Below the pieces are notes generated by a model. The model did not search any database, was not told the origin of the DNA, and was given only the letters and a program-made list of their open reading frames with translations. Below, piece after piece: positions 63,518 to 64,000 of a stretch of 64,000 nt of DNA. Origin of the DNA: Histidinibacterium aquaticum (GTDB lineage Bacteria > Pseudomonadota > Alphaproteobacteria > Rhodobacterales > Rhodobacteraceae); NCBI RefSeq assembly GCF_008710275.1, contig NZ_VYQE01000003.1, forward strand, positions 248,001-312,000. Reading direction: 5' to 3'. Every line of letters starts with the position of its first letter. The stretch's first letter is position 1. The translations under genes were made by a program, and so were the position numbers.

Positions 63518-64000
63518 TGGCGACACTGGAGATCCGGATCCTGGGCTGCGGGTCCTCCGGCGGCGTGCCGCGCCTCGGCGGCCACTGGGGCGACTGCGAT
63601 CCCGGCGACCCGCGCAACCGGCGCCAGCGATGCTCGATCCTGGTCACCCGGACGGGGCCCGAGGGCACGACCCGCGTGCTGGTGGACACGACACCCGACA
63701 TGCGCAACCAGCTCCTCGAGGCGGGCGTGGGCACGCTCGACGCGGTGATCTACACCCATGCCCATGCCGATCACGTCCACGGGCTCGACGACCTCCGGCA
63801 GATCGTCTTCAACACCCGCACGCGGTTGCCGGTCTGGGCCGACGGACCGACGGCGGAGGCACTGCTCGACCGCTTTGCCTATGTTTTCGTCCAGCCCGAG
63901 GGCTCGCCCTACCCGCCGATCCTCGACCTGCACCGGATCGATGGCGACACGGTGATCGACGGCGCGGGCGGCGAGATCCGGTTCACGCCGGTGCCGGTCA
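63517..64000 (+). CDS. Metallo-beta-lactamase-fold phosphodiesterase (PhnP-like), 3' end beyond the window
   Basis: 161 codons are visible before the window edge. The fold starts LEIRILGCGSSGGVPRLGGHWGDC and has the metal motif THAHADHVHGLDDLRQI. PhnP-type proteins are cyclic-phosphate phosphodiesterases; related members are tRNase Z-like. The ATG overlaps the tatD stop by one base (TGATG). Truncated only by the window end. Confidence 0.88.
   Translation, partial: MATLEIRILGCGSSGGVPRLGGHWGDCDPGDPRNRRQRCSILVTRTGPEGTTRVLVDTTPDMRNQLLEAGVGTLDAVIYTHAHADHVHGLDDLRQIVFNTRTRLPVWADGPTAEALLDRFAYVFVQPEGSPYPPILDLHRIDGDTVIDGAGGEIRFTPVPV

Overview
The window is chromosomal DNA of a very GC-rich alphaproteobacterium, most likely a member of the Rhodobacterales (Roseobacter/Rhodobacter-type). 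Supporting signs are a GcrA cell-cycle regulator, MmcB behind a GTTC-N7-GTTC box (the alphaproteobacterial LexA site), a tRNA-His with A73 instead of C73, and several small families I associate with this order (DUF6455, DUF6324, DUF3429). Genes are tightly packed, often with ATGA overlaps. I see no prophage, transposase, rRNA or CRISPR array.

Layout. 1-6 kb: end of a urea ABC transporter operon (urtD end, urtE), then a fused 5-oxoprolinase (-) facing away from argE (+). 6.2-10.2 kb: a coupled sugar operon (SDR dehydrogenase, dgoK, dgoA, SMP-30 lactonase, galM) for oxidative (De Ley-Doudoroff type) galactose or related sugar use; the sugar-acid dehydratase step is missing here. 10.2-15.2 kb (-): ACT protein, MFS carrier, argF, argD, ABC-2 permease. 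15.4-25.8 kb: gcrA, a small lytic transglycosylase, a TetR-controlled pair of membrane proteins (ABA4-like plus a 7-TM protein of unknown function), an FAH-family sugar-acid enzyme, rimO, a Tat-exported MsrB, hemolysin III, an M48 lipoprotein peptidase and yebC.

25.9-34.7 kb (-) is a complete chemosensory operon of nine genes: STAS protein, cheY, cheA, cheW, mcp, cheW, cheR, cheB and a soluble protein with two MCP-tip-like helices. Every junction overlaps by 1 or 4 nt. 34.8-39.3 kb: gdhA, ribBX, ribH, nusB and two small membrane proteins. 39.7-44.8 kb: SOS-regulated mmcB, xylitol dehydrogenase, tRNA-His and a selenate/phosphonate-type ABC transporter with a fused double permease. 44.8-51.1 kb (-): TetR-MFP-RND efflux operon and a DHA2 drug exporter. 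51.3-55.2 kb: a 1183-residue CheB-CheR-coiled coil-PAS-PAS-HWE kinase plus its single-domain response regulator. 55.3-64 kb: LysR, SulP, adenine deaminase, a GT-C-like membrane protein, holB, tatD and a truncated metallo-beta-lactamase-fold gene.

The most striking unexplained structure is intergenic. At least four copies of an element occur (about 1.1, 12.95, 19.75 and 39.55 kb). Each has a conserved tail (CCCCGGGATATTTC + 2 nt + CCCAGAAGAG) next to tandem tiny hairpins with 2-3 nt loops. The stem sequences differ completely between copies while base pairing stays perfect. Related hairpin arrays without the tail lie after argF (five perfect palindromes in 111 bp) and after argE.
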